This document shows positions 25,389 to 33,473 of a stretch of 51,089 nt of DNA, piece by piece (positions within the stretch are counted from its first letter, which is position 1; each line of letters starts with the position of its first letter). The DNA is taken from assembly GCA_001314715.1 (NCBI GenBank), contig LJSV01000018.1, positions 1 to 51,089 on the forward strand. The letters run 5' to 3'. A program made the position numbers and the translations under genes. This DNA comes from Rhodobacteraceae bacterium HLUCCA12. GTDB taxonomy: Bacteria; Pseudomonadota; Alphaproteobacteria; Rhodobacterales; Rhodobacteraceae. The notes below the pieces were generated by a model that ran no database searches, was not told the DNA's origin, and saw nothing but the letters and a program-made list of their open reading frames with translations.

Positions 25389-26186
25389 TCAACCTTGCGA
25401 AGCGCGTTCGCCGCTGAAATCTTCTCGTTGCAGGCGAATGGTATAGGTGAACCGATCGGCAGGGTGGTGATTGACCGACGCCACCATCACCTCTCCCGAC
25501 CCGGCGTGGTAGCGCCGCACCAGCCGCAATGCCACCGGCCAGCCGGGATTGCCGAACGCCTGGCGCACGGCGGCCGGCATCTCGACCGCGTTGAAGGTTT
25601 GCGTGGCCTCGGCGATCGGTTCATTGCCGCGTGTTTCCACCAGTGCGTAGAACGGCCCCTCATAGGCAAGCAACTCGTCGCGCAGCCAGGCGAAGCGTTT
25701 GTTGATATAGGCCGATGTGTGGCAGATGATGCTGCCATCCTCGGCGGTGCGCCGCACGCCCGAGATACACAACCATTCGCTGCCTTCAGGCGCCGCGACC
25801 AGCCCCGCGGTATCCGGCCCCAGCCGCACGGGCACCGCGCGCTCGATCTCGAAATGGGTATCGAGGGCGTATTGAAACAGCTCTGACAGCGAGAACATGG
25901 ATTGCGTGTAGACCGGCGTGGGATTGTCGGACACCACGCGCGTGCGCGATCCGCGCCGGCGTTCGACGAAGCCCAGCTCCGACAATTTGCGCAAAGCCTC
26001 GCGCACGGTCTGGCGGCTGACGCCGAACTCGTCGCAGAGCTCGGCCTCGGAGGGGGCGCGCGTGTCGACGGCGTATAGGCCCGACTGGATGCGCCCGCGC
26101 AGGATATCGAGAATGCGCAGATACTGGGGTTGCGCGCGTTCTGACGTGAACCCGTTCTTGTCGCTGCTCTCGTCGCGCATCACCAC
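25389..26186 (-). CDS. GntR-family regulator, UTRA (HutC) subfamily
   Basis: 265 residues from GTG 26186 (AAGGGG five bases upstream); GTG 26183 or ATG 26180 are alternatives. The winged helix at about 20-85 has PSEAELCDEFGVSRQTVREALRKL and a wing ending VERRRGSRTRV. The UTRA effector domain follows (EWLCISGVRR, ICHTSAYINKRF, FNAVEMPAAVRQAFG). Such regulators usually repress and release DNA on binding a small effector. The two 16-bp operators in this window have the HutC/DasR shape. Its convergent position against the TRAP permease gene makes it the best candidate for binding them. Confidence 0.92.
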   Translation of the reverse strand: MVMRDESSDKNGFTSERAQPQYLRILDILRGRIQSGLYAVDTRAPSEAELCDEFGVSRQTVREALRKLSELGFVERRRGSRTRVVSDNPTPVYTQSMFSLSELFQYALDTHFEIERAVPVRLGPDTAGLVAAPEGSEWLCISGVRRTAEDGSIICHTSAYINKRFAWLRDELLAYEGPFYALVETRGNEPIAEATQTFNAVEMPAAVRQAFGNPGWPVALRLVRRYHAGSGEVMVASVNHHPADRFTYTIRLQREDFSGERASQG

Positions 26187-26501
26187 GAATGCCCCTTTCC
26201 CAGATCTTTCTGCGCATTCACCGGATTGCCGTCTGAGTCAACCCCGGTTCGTTCCAAGCTTCCGTTTCGCCCCGCAATACCATGCGATGCGGCCGCGTGG
26301 CGCGATCTCCGCAGGCATGGTCGGCGGCGGGTTCGTGCGATCCTAACACATATGCACACGAACGACGATTGCCGATGCCCCGCGCGGTCACCTTGGCTGG
26401 CGTTGCGTGGCGCAAAAGCTGACTGCGGCGACAAACGCGCCAAAGCCAATTTCGGGCGCGCTCAGGCGTCGCACGGCGGCGGATGCGCCGGACGTTACGG
26501 A
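26187..26501. other. Non-coding gap with a spaced inverted repeat
   Basis: No convincing gene lies here between the UTRA regulator and the lyase. GTTCGTG (26331-26337) and CACGAAC (26357-26363) form a 7-bp inverted repeat separated by 19 bases. This could be an operator for the UTRA regulator's own gene. Otherwise nothing stands out. Confidence 0.35.
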
Positions 26502-27365
26502 TCAGTCGCGCGCCCAGCGGCGTTCGAATTCCCAGATCTCGGGAAAGCCGATCAATTCGTTGAACTCGTTGAAATCGAACATCTCCTGCGCCGGCGTCTG
26601 CGATGTGCCGTGTTCCTTGAAGGCCATCAGCGCATTCTGGGCGGCCTGCGCGGCGGCCAGCGCCGTCGTTGCGGGATAGATCGCCATGGCATAGCCCATG
26701 TCCTTGAGCTCAGAGGCCGGGCGCACGGGCGTCTTGCCGCCATTGGCCATGTTGGCCATCATCGGTGCGCGAATGCGGCGGCATGCCTCTTGCATTTCCT
26801 GCTCGCTTTCCAGCGCCTCGATGAACACCACATCGGCGCCGGCCTCGGCAAAGGCCAACCCGCGCTTCAGCGCCCCCTCGAACCCTTCGACCTGCCGGGC
26901 GTCGGTGCGCGCGATGATCAGCGTTTCGGGGCTGCGGCGGGCCTCAAGCGCGACCTTGATCTTGTCGACCATATCGGCCAGCGGGACGACCTTCTTGCCC
27001 GGCGTATGGCCACATTTCTTGGGAAATTCCTGATCCTCGATCTGGATGCCGACGACGCCGGCCGCCTCATATCCACGCACGGTGTGGTGCACGTTCAAGA
27101 GCCCGCCATAGCCGGTATCGGCATCGGCGATGATCGACGCATTGCTGACCCGGCACAGGGTCGAGACGCGTTCCAGCATCTGGGTATAGGTGGCGATCCC
27201 GGCATCGGGGATGCCATGCGCCGACGCCGTCAGCCAATAGCCCGAGGCATAGGCGAAATCCAGTCCGACCTTATTGCCGATCACCGCCGAAATCATGTCG
27301 TGCAGGCCCGGCGCGGCGACGAACTGGCCCGCGTCCAGCGCGGCACGAAGACTGGGTTTCGTCAT
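26502..27365 (-). CDS. PEP mutase/isocitrate lyase family lyase (methylisocitrate/dimethylmalate lyase or oxaloacetate decarboxylase type)
   Basis: 287 residues. The active-site signature K-K-C-G-H is intact (116-120), with metal-site Asp81 and Asp83 in IIADADTGYG and IEDQEFP just before. FAYASGYWLTASAHGIPDAG is the N-terminal family pattern. Enzymes of this size split 2-methylisocitrate or 2,3-dimethylmalate, or decarboxylate oxaloacetate. A phosphonate mutase is unlikely because the KKCGH cysteine favours the lyase branch. It overlaps the second isochorismatase-type gene by four bases, so the two act together. That gene pair, amide hydrolase then carbon-carbon lyase, is unusual. Confidence 0.9.
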   Translation of the reverse strand: MTKPSLRAALDAGQFVAAPGLHDMISAVIGNKVGLDFAYASGYWLTASAHGIPDAGIATYTQMLERVSTLCRVSNASIIADADTGYGGLLNVHHTVRGYEAAGVVGIQIEDQEFPKKCGHTPGKKVVPLADMVDKIKVALEARRSPETLIIARTDARQVEGFEGALKRGLAFAEAGADVVFIEALESEQEMQEACRRIRAPMMANMANGGKTPVRPASELKDMGYAMAIYPATTALAAAQAAQNALMAFKEHGTSQTPAQEMFDFNEFNELIGFPEIWEFERRWARD

Positions 27366-27991
27366 CTTTCAAGTCCCTTCAGATAGGCAAGCGTTTCGTC
27401 CTCTGACACCACGTCGCCGTATTTCGCGTTCATGTCGAACAGGTTGGCCTCGTGCGGGGCAGGATGGCGATCGCCCACCGCCTCGCGCGGGATGATCGGG
27501 ATAAATCCGTGGCTGTTGGCATCGACGCACGAGGCGCGCACGCAGCCGGATGTGGAGACCCCGGTCAGGATCGTCGTATCCACGCCCCAGGTTGTCAGTG
27601 TCGAGGCCAGCGATGTGCCGAAGAACACGCTTGCATATTGTTTCGATATGACCAGTTCATCCTCGGCAGGGTCGATCCCCGGTGCCCAGTCGCCCCACTT
27701 GCTGCCACGGATGAAATGGCGCAGCGGCGTCGCCTTCTGGAAAAAGCGACCACCGTCCAGCGCCTTGGGGTGATAGACGACATTGGTATAGATGACCGGC
27801 ACCCCGGCCGCGCGCGCCGCGTCGCGCAACCGGAGGGCCGAGGCCAGCGCAGCGTCGCAATCGGCCCACAGATCGCAGTCGGGGTCGAAATAGGCGCGCA
27901 CAAGATCGATCAGGATCAGCGCCGGCTTGCGGCCAAAGCCCAGGCGCCCGTCATAGGCGCGGGCGTAGTTTTCATTCAGGTCATCGCTCAT
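27362..27991 (-). CDS. Isochorismatase-family hydrolase, second copy
   Basis: 209 residues. The triad is Asp29 in LILIDLVRAYFD, Lys117 in LVISKQYASVFFG and Cys150 in GVSTSGCVRASCVDA. It is a relative of the copy at 14657, sharing the same subgroup features (SGCVRA, then DRHPAPHEANLFDMNAKYGDV), but is clearly diverged, so the two probably have different substrates. Here the cysteine-hydrolase cis-peptide context is GVSTSG rather than GCTTSG. It overlaps the downstream lyase gene by four bases and forms a two-gene operon with it. Hydrolysis of an N-carbamoyl or amide group before lyase cleavage is a reasonable inference. Confidence 0.87.
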   Translation of the reverse strand: MSDDLNENYARAYDGRLGFGRKPALILIDLVRAYFDPDCDLWADCDAALASALRLRDAARAAGVPVIYTNVVYHPKALDGGRFFQKATPLRHFIRGSKWGDWAPGIDPAEDELVISKQYASVFFGTSLASTLTTWGVDTTILTGVSTSGCVRASCVDANSHGFIPIIPREAVGDRHPAPHEANLFDMNAKYGDVVSEDETLAYLKGLER

Positions 27992-28327
27992 CTGCGGTCC
28001 TCCCCGTCGTCGTCATTGACCGGCTTTCCATCGCACAAGGTACATGCGGGTCGTTGCCGCCGGGAGACGCCGCCCGCATCCCGTGCGCGGATGTTCCCAA
28101 ACCTTTGGGGGCCATCATACGTAGTCCGTTCCCGTGCGCCCCCAACCCGACAAGGGGCAAGGTAACGGGCTTTGAGCCCGTATCCAATGCCAGAGACGAT
28201 CCTTGCTTGCAGCGATGTCCGACTGCCCCTTCGGCCGCACCCTACCCATGTGCGACGCGATCGGCGCTTTACGGCCGAACGGGCCGGTGCCCGGCGCGAT
28301 GCAGGGCCACGACGCCCCAAGCCCCGC
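27992..28327. other. Non-coding gap with a small perfect hairpin
   Basis: No supported gene is seen between the amidase and the acyl-CoA ligase. ACGGGCT and AGCCCGT (28165-28181) pair around TTG. It superficially resembles a tRNA anticodon arm, but no acceptor or T-arm sequence surrounds it. It may end the ligase transcript. Confidence 0.35.
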
Positions 28328-29998
28328 TCACGGCTTACCCCCGCGCAGGGCCGCCTTGCGGTCGCGCCAGTCGATCGCGCCGGGATGGTCTATTGGCGCT
28401 TGTGCGATCTCGCGCAACGCCGCCTTGCGGATCTTTTGTGTGGTGGTCGTGGGCATGGCATCCACGAAAGTCAGAACCCCCGGCACCTTGTAATACGCCA
28501 GATCGCGGGCACAGGCCTCGAATACGCTCTCGGCAAGGGCGGCGCGGTCGCAGTCGGGGGCAGGTTCGACGACGGCAAGCACCTCTTCCTCGCGCAGCGG
28601 GTCAGGCATGGCCAGGACTGCCACCTGTCCGACACCCGGCAGCCCAGCGATCACGGTTTCCACCTCGACCGCGGCGATGTTCTCACCCGAACGGCGGATG
28701 ATGTTCTTGCGCCGGTCCACAAAATGCAGTGCGCCGTCCGACCCTTGTCGCATCACGTCGCCCGTGTGCAGCCAGCCGCCCCGCCATGCGGCATCGGTCG
28801 CCTGCGCGTCTTTCAGGTAGCCGCTGAAAAAACCGCGGCGCGGGTCGTCGCCGGTGGCACGCAGCAACAACTCGCCGGGCTCGCCCGCCGGCACCGCGCG
28901 ACCCGCGTCATCGACCAGGCGCACCTGTATCGCCGGACCGGGGCGGTCGGGCCGGCCGATGCAACGGCTGCCGACATGGCGATCGTCGTCGCAAGCGCAC
29001 AACGTGCCGGCGCCGCCGGTCTCGGTCATGGCCCAGCCTTCCAGCAAGGGCACACCAAAGCGCGTCTCGAACCGGGCGTGGTGTTCGGGATGCACGCCAC
29101 CGCCCAGGCCGAACCGCATCCGGTGGGCGCGATCATCGGCGCTTTCGGGCAGTTCCAGCAAGATCGCGGGTATCACGCCGAGATAGTGGAAACACGTCGC
29201 CCCGGTTTCCGCCGCCGTCTGCCACCAGCTGCGCGGATGAAACCGATCCAGGATGATCTGCGCGCCTCCCGCCCCCAACATCCCCATGAAGGAGTGGCCC
29301 ATGGCGTTGACATGAAAAGTGGGAAACGGGGTCATCAGACGCTCTTGCCCCGGCCGCAGGGCAATGGCGCCGCGCTGCGCGCCATACCACCAGGCCCAGT
29401 TCAGAAAATACCGGTTGGACAGGATGCAGCCCTTGGGGCGACTGGTCGTGCCCGATGTATAGATCAGGGCGCATTCGGCATCGAGGCCGTCGCCGCGCCC
29501 GGCCGCTTTGGCAACCGTCGGGGCGGGCGGGAGGGCGTCGTTCGGGGTGATCAGCACCACATCCGCCTCTTGCGCGGAAGTGGCGATTTGCGCCGCGCGT
29601 TCGGGCAGTGCGACGATCAGGCAAGCCTCGCTGTGGGTCAGCAGGTAAAGCCGCTCATCATCGCGGTAGTCGGGATTGACCGGCACAACGCTGGCACCGC
29701 AACGGTTCACGGCCAGCCAGTGCAGAAAATGGCTTGGCCGGTTTTCCAGCAGCAGCGCCACCCGATGGCCGGGGCCGTAACCGGCATCGGCATAGCGCGC
29801 AGCCAGTGCCGTGACCGCTTGCGCCATCGCCTCATAGGTCCAGATCGCGCGTTCATCGGGCCACAACGCAGCGACGGATGCGGGCAAGACCAGCAACGGC
29901 TGATCGCGCCAGTGATCCGCCTGCGCCTGCATCAGCCCCGCGGGCGAGCCGGCATCCAGCACGCGTGCACCGGGTGATTGTTGTTGCGGCGTGATCAT
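28328..29998 (-). CDS. AMP-dependent acyl-CoA synthetase/ligase (CaiC-like)
   Basis: 556 residues from ATG 29998. The ATP loop is IYTSGTTSRPKGC (about 177-189), followed by GWAMTETGGAGTL and the GWLHTGDVMRQ and FVDRRKNIIRRSGENI motifs. The C-terminal catalytic lysine lies in TTTTQKIRKAALRE. It activates a carboxylic acid to its CoA thioester through an acyl-AMP. The nearest style is crotonobetaine/carnitine-CoA or 2,3-dihydroxybenzoate-type ligases, but the acid is unknown. It is divergent from a MarR-like regulator gene with 48 bases between the starts, so it is probably controlled by that protein. Confidence 0.92.
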   Translation of the reverse strand: MITPQQQSPGARVLDAGSPAGLMQAQADHWRDQPLLVLPASVAALWPDERAIWTYEAMAQAVTALAARYADAGYGPGHRVALLLENRPSHFLHWLAVNRCGASVVPVNPDYRDDERLYLLTHSEACLIVALPERAAQIATSAQEADVVLITPNDALPPAPTVAKAAGRGDGLDAECALIYTSGTTSRPKGCILSNRYFLNWAWWYGAQRGAIALRPGQERLMTPFPTFHVNAMGHSFMGMLGAGGAQIILDRFHPRSWWQTAAETGATCFHYLGVIPAILLELPESADDRAHRMRFGLGGGVHPEHHARFETRFGVPLLEGWAMTETGGAGTLCACDDDRHVGSRCIGRPDRPGPAIQVRLVDDAGRAVPAGEPGELLLRATGDDPRRGFFSGYLKDAQATDAAWRGGWLHTGDVMRQGSDGALHFVDRRKNIIRRSGENIAAVEVETVIAGLPGVGQVAVLAMPDPLREEEVLAVVEPAPDCDRAALAESVFEACARDLAYYKVPGVLTFVDAMPTTTTQKIRKAALREIAQAPIDHPGAIDWRDRKAALRGGKP

Positions 29999-30046
29999 GG
30001 TTATCTTACCCCCCGAACGGTCCCGAAAGCGAAAAAGAGCAATAAC

Positions 30047-30595
30047 ATGTCGTCCGAACCCAGCGATGCCGAACATGCCGGCAAGCCCCCAACCCAAGGC
30101 AGCCGCGCGGACGGCCGCAGGCTGGACGAACGCGACTGGGCCGAATTCGAATATGCGTTGTGGCAACTTGGCGGGGCCTTCGCGCGCTGGCGGCGCGAAG
30201 GCCTGGCATCTGTCAGCGAACTGAACCTGAACGGGACCGAGGCGGCGATCCTGCATGTGGTGCACATGAACGGCGTGCCCAAAGGGATCATGGAGATCAG
30301 CCGCCTGCTGCACCGCGACGATCTGCCGAACCTGCAATACGGTCTGAAAAAGCTGCAACAACTGGGGCTGGTGGCCAAGCTTGGCGCCTCGCGCAAGATG
30401 ATGAACTATGATGTCACCGACAAGGGCCGAAAGATTGTGGAATCGTTCCTGCGCCAGCGCCGCGACACGCTTCTGACCCTGTTGGAACACGTCGCCAACC
30501 TGCCCGAGGAATTGCGCTACATGATCACGCGCATGCATCTTCTGACCGGAATCTATGACCAGTCCAGCGATCTTGTGCGCACCCACCAGCCTTGA
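30047..30595 (+). CDS. MarR-like winged-helix regulator
   Basis: 182 residues from ATG 30047. The first 35 residues are a polar, unstructured extension. The core reads EFEYALWQLGGAFARW, then GTEAAILHVVHMNGVPKGIMEISRLLHRDDLPNLQYGLKKL, a helix-turn-helix, and RKMMNYDVTDKGRKIVESFL, which is the wing. The order and the DKGR wing motif resemble MarR proteins. Its gene is divergent from the acyl-CoA ligase gene, typical of a repressor that responds to the free acid or its CoA ester. Downstream lies an SDR remnant. Binding sites could not be picked out in the 48-base gap. Confidence 0.8.
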   Translation: MSSEPSDAEHAGKPPTQGSRADGRRLDERDWAEFEYALWQLGGAFARWRREGLASVSELNLNGTEAAILHVVHMNGVPKGIMEISRLLHRDDLPNLQYGLKKLQQLGLVAKLGASRKMMNYDVTDKGRKIVESFLRQRRDTLLTLLEHVANLPEELRYMITRMHLLTGIYDQSSDLVRTHQP

Positions 30596-30612
30596 ACGGG
30601 GGCGCGGCATGA

Positions 30613-30737
30613 TCATCGCATCCCGTAGCCGCCATTGACATCCGGGGTCGCGCCAGTGACCCGGCCCGCCCCTTCGGAGACCAGACAGGACACGGCCGAT
30701 GCCACCTCGCCGCCCCGGTGACCAGTGCATAGCGCAT
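30613..30737 (-). pseudogene. SDR gene remnant with large internal deletion
   Basis: From ATG 30737 (GGAGCAGCCAAG upstream) the reading begins MRYALVTGAA, an SDR start. A shifted frame then continues GEVASAVSCLVSEGAG and RVTGATPDVNGGYGMR to a TGA at 30613, which is the typical SDR C-terminus (VNGGYGMR). About 200 middle residues, including the catalytic Tyr and Lys, are missing, and the two parts are in different frames. The junction lies near 30706-30715. It is a decayed acetoacetyl-CoA-reductase-like gene next to an acyl-CoA ligase gene, evidence of recent loss in this island. The 70 bases beyond the start (30770-30840) are AT-rich and may be the old promoter. Confidence 0.75.
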
Positions 30738-30985
30738 CTTGGCTGCTCCGTCCTGTTCGTGATGCACTCATCTAACCAGAAAAATGTTTTATGAAAAGCT
30801 GATCTGTAACAAAAAATGACTTTTAAGCGCAAAATTTCTGCCTTGTCCCTTCACAGACCGGGGATGGCTTGACCCCCGGCGCCGGCGGGCTGAAGCCGTG
30901 GCGCGAGAGCTATGGTCCCGAAGCGCTCCTCACCGAGCCGTGCGGGTTCATGGATTCCGAGGCCGGCGTCGAGATCCGCCAATTC

Positions 30986-31840
30986 CTATACCGCCAGCTC
31001 GATCTCGGTGCCCCAGGGGTCTTGCAGCTGCGGTGTCCCGCCCGCATCGGCAATCGCAATGTCCGCCGCGCGGGCCCGTGCCAGGATTGCCGCGCGCGTG
31101 GCGTCATCTCGTGCGATGATCTCGACCCGCTCCAGCCCCGCCGCCCTAGGCGGACGCGGCCCGGCATTGCGGCTGTTCCAGACGTTTCCCGCCAACTGAT
31201 GATGATAGCCGCCGCTGCCAAAAAACCGCGCCCCCGGATACCGGGCGGCGATGTCAAACCCCAGGATGTCGCGATAGAAGGCATCGGCGCGGTCCAGATC
31301 ACCGATCTGAAGATGAACATGGCCGATCAACCCGTCTGCGGGAAACCCCTGCCAGGTTCCTTGCCCGGCATCCAGCAGGGCGGGCATGTCCAGCGGTTCG
31401 GTCGCCATGCGGATCTGACCGTCGCGCCCGCGCCACGCGGCCACGGGGCGGTCGGCATAGACCTCGATCCCGTTGCCTTCGGGGTCGGACAGATAGATCG
31501 CCTCGCTGACGATATGGTCGGATGCCCCGTCAAGGCGCACCTGTTCCGCGGCGACATGCGCCAGCCAGTGAGCCAGATCGACGCGTCGGGGCATAAGGAA
31601 CGCGGTATGGAACAAACCAGCGTCGCGCGGATTGCGCGGGGCGGCCTGTGGATCGGCCAGCAATTCCAACAGCGGCGACTGCGCGGTCCCCAATGTCAGC
31701 AGCGCGCCATCCTGCGAAACCGGGATCAACCCGATCACGCGCTGGTAAAAGGCCGACACCGCGTCCAGATCGCGCACCCGCAGGCGCGCCCGTCCGATGC
31801 GCAAAGGTGCGGCGGAATGGTTGAAATGGGTATCTGTCAT
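30986..31840 (-). CDS. VOC-fold extradiol dioxygenase-like protein (CatE-like)
   Basis: 284 residues in two VOC modules (about 15-135 and 172-284). The second holds the likely metal ligands: His174/176 in GHVHLQIGDL, His213/214 in GGYHHQLAG and Glu279/281 in GTEIELAV. The first module keeps YLSDPEGNGIEVYADRP. This two-module architecture matches Bacillus CatE/YfiE, a catechol 2,3-dioxygenase. It would cleave a catechol or help remove reactive catechols or quinones. It follows a DoxX-family gene by 60 bases on the same strand, the same pairing as Bacillus catD-catE. The ring-cleavage substrate here is unproven. Confidence 0.85.
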   Translation of the reverse strand: MTDTHFNHSAAPLRIGRARLRVRDLDAVSAFYQRVIGLIPVSQDGALLTLGTAQSPLLELLADPQAAPRNPRDAGLFHTAFLMPRRVDLAHWLAHVAAEQVRLDGASDHIVSEAIYLSDPEGNGIEVYADRPVAAWRGRDGQIRMATEPLDMPALLDAGQGTWQGFPADGLIGHVHLQIGDLDRADAFYRDILGFDIAARYPGARFFGSGGYHHQLAGNVWNSRNAGPRPPRAAGLERVEIIARDDATRAAILARARAADIAIADAGGTPQLQDPWGTEIELAV

Positions 31841-31900
31841 TGCAGCCTCCGGCGGCGGGGTGTTGCGGCCGGCACCGGGTGGCGCCGGCCAATCACGGGA

Positions 31901-32335
31901 TCAGCGGTCATGGCCCAGGGCGAATGCCCCGTTGCCCAGAAGCGCCTGGACGACCAGCGCGACCGACCAGAAGGCCGGAAATTCCCAGCCGCCGCCCTCG
32001 TTGGAAAAGAAGAACCCGGCGCCCCAATGCGGATAGATCGAGCCCAGCAGAATCGGCAACAGTGCCAGCGACACCCAGCGCGACCACAATCCAAGGATCA
32101 GCGCGATCCCGCCCAGTCCTTCGGCGGCGATGACAACATACGCCAGAAAGCCCGGAAACCCGAGGCTTTCGAAAAAGGCAACGGTGCCGGCGGGGGTGAA
32201 CAGAACAAGTTTCATCCAGGTATGAGCAAGGAAAAAGGTGCCCATCGTCACGCGCAACAGCGTGGCGGCGAGATCGGCGTTGCTGATACCGGCCAGCAGC
32301 GCGGCGCGGTTTTCGGTCGGGGTGGCATAGGTCAT
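31901..32335 (-). CDS. DoxX-family membrane protein (CatD-like)
   Basis: 144 residues from ATG 32335. Four hydrophobic segments are visible, and the first conserved stretch is LLRVTMGTFFLAHTWMK, with LEFLA-like and GLGGIALILGL parts, as in DoxX/YfiD proteins. It sits in the inner membrane. Bacillus CatD is a quinone-related membrane oxidoreductase partner of CatE; that parallel is established knowledge of the family, not visible in the residues. The gene is between the LysR regulator gene (122 bases upstream) and the CatE-like gene (60 bases downstream), all on the minus strand. Confidence 0.85.
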   Translation of the reverse strand: MTYATPTENRAALLAGISNADLAATLLRVTMGTFFLAHTWMKLVLFTPAGTVAFFESLGFPGFLAYVVIAAEGLGGIALILGLWSRWVSLALLPILLGSIYPHWGAGFFFSNEGGGWEFPAFWSVALVVQALLGNGAFALGHDR

Positions 32336-32457
32336 GTCAGGTCTCCCTTGATGCGACAGCATCGGTTGCGTGTTTCGATGCGCACTAAATGAAGCAGCCG
32401 CGTCAGAAAGATAATCTGGCCCCCCGGAAGATCATTGCATCCATTTGGGAAGAAATG

Positions 32458-33366
32458 TCACCAGCCCTGTTCCCATGGCGGTCTGCCGCGAAACCGCTCG
32501 GCCAGGAAATCGACCAGAACCCGGACCCTGGCCGCCAGGTGGCGGCTGTGCGGATAGACGGCATGCACACCAAAGGGGACCGGTTCATGCGCGCGCAGCA
32601 CCTGGCGCACGCGCCCGGCCCGCAGCGCGTCGCCCGCGACAAAGGCCGGCACACAGGCCAGGCCAAGACCGGCCTCGGCCGCGCTCAGGCAGGCTTGCGC
32701 ATTGGAATACCGCAACCGGCCCCGCACCGGCACGGTGATCTGCGCGCCCTCGTGCCGAAACGGCCACCGGCCTGGGTCGCGGTAATTCGTGTCGATGATG
32801 CAGTCCTGTTCGCTCAACGCCTGTGGCACGGTTGGTGCGTCATTGCGCGCAAGCCAGCCCGGCGCGGCGACCACCAGCAAGCGCATGTCGCACAGCTTGC
32901 GGGCGATCATGCTGCTGTCGTCGGGACGCCCGATGCGGATGGCCATGTCGAACCCCTCGTCCACCAGGCTGACTACCCGGTCGGAAAAGCTGACATCCAG
33001 CGCGATACCGGGCCAGGACAGCGCAAAATCGTTCAGGATTGGCACGAGTTCCAGTCCGCCAAAGGTCAGTGGCGCACTTAGCCGCACCCGCCCGCTGGGT
33101 GCCTGCGTGGCATCGCGCACCGCGGCATCGAGGCTGTCGAACTCGTCCAGCAACGGGCGCAAGCGCTCGTAATAGGCGCGTCCCGCCTCGGTCGGCGCGA
33201 CCGCGCGCGTGGTCCGGTTCAACAGCCGCACGCCCAGCGCGCCCTCAAGACGCGAGACCAGCTTTGACGCCTGCCCCGAGGTCGTCCCCAATCGCCCGGC
33301 CGCAGCGGTGAAGCCGCCGGTTTCCATCACCGCGGCAAACATCCGGTCGCAGGCGAGACGGTCCAT
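32458..33366 (-). CDS. LysR-family regulator
   Basis: 302 residues. The N-terminal helix-turn-helix has FAAVMETGGFTAAAGRLGTTSGQASKLVSRLE and LNRTTRAVAPTEAG, the LysR signature. The C-terminal periplasmic-binding-like domain has RVRLSAPLTFGGLELVPIL and LGLACVPAFVAGDAL. The subgroup with LGVRLLNRTTR and DMAIRIGRPDDSSMIARKL often controls oxidative or quinone-related genes. It is the first gene of the minus-strand LysR-DoxX-VOC set, so regulation of that pair is the natural guess. An effector cannot be identified. Confidence 0.92.
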   Translation of the reverse strand: MDRLACDRMFAAVMETGGFTAAAGRLGTTSGQASKLVSRLEGALGVRLLNRTTRAVAPTEAGRAYYERLRPLLDEFDSLDAAVRDATQAPSGRVRLSAPLTFGGLELVPILNDFALSWPGIALDVSFSDRVVSLVDEGFDMAIRIGRPDDSSMIARKLCDMRLLVVAAPGWLARNDAPTVPQALSEQDCIIDTNYRDPGRWPFRHEGAQITVPVRGRLRYSNAQACLSAAEAGLGLACVPAFVAGDALRAGRVRQVLRAHEPVPFGVHAVYPHSRHLAARVRVLVDFLAERFRGRPPWEQGW

Positions 33367-33473
33367 GATTGCATCCCCTTGGGCCGCGGTGCGCGGCCAG
33401 GTGGACAGATTACACCCGCTTGCGATGAAATGGCAGGGGTGCCCGCGTTCGCGTTGCCGCGAGGCAACGGGCG

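Noticed and set aside
20465-27365. Phosphonate biosynthesis, suggested by a PEP-mutase-fold enzyme and a TPP enzyme
   Set aside because: The TPP enzyme is the long three-domain type rather than a short phosphonopyruvate decarboxylase, and the KKCGH motif favours a lyase.
28165-28181. Hairpin that looks like a tRNA anticodon arm
   Set aside because: No acceptor stem, D-arm or T-arm sequence (GTTCRANNC) is found at the right distances on either strand.
30890-30990. Plus-strand fragment reading SYGPEALLTEPCGFMD and AGVEIRQFLY
   Set aside because: It looks protein-like but is too short and has no start or end of a known family; a gene remnant is possible but unsupported.
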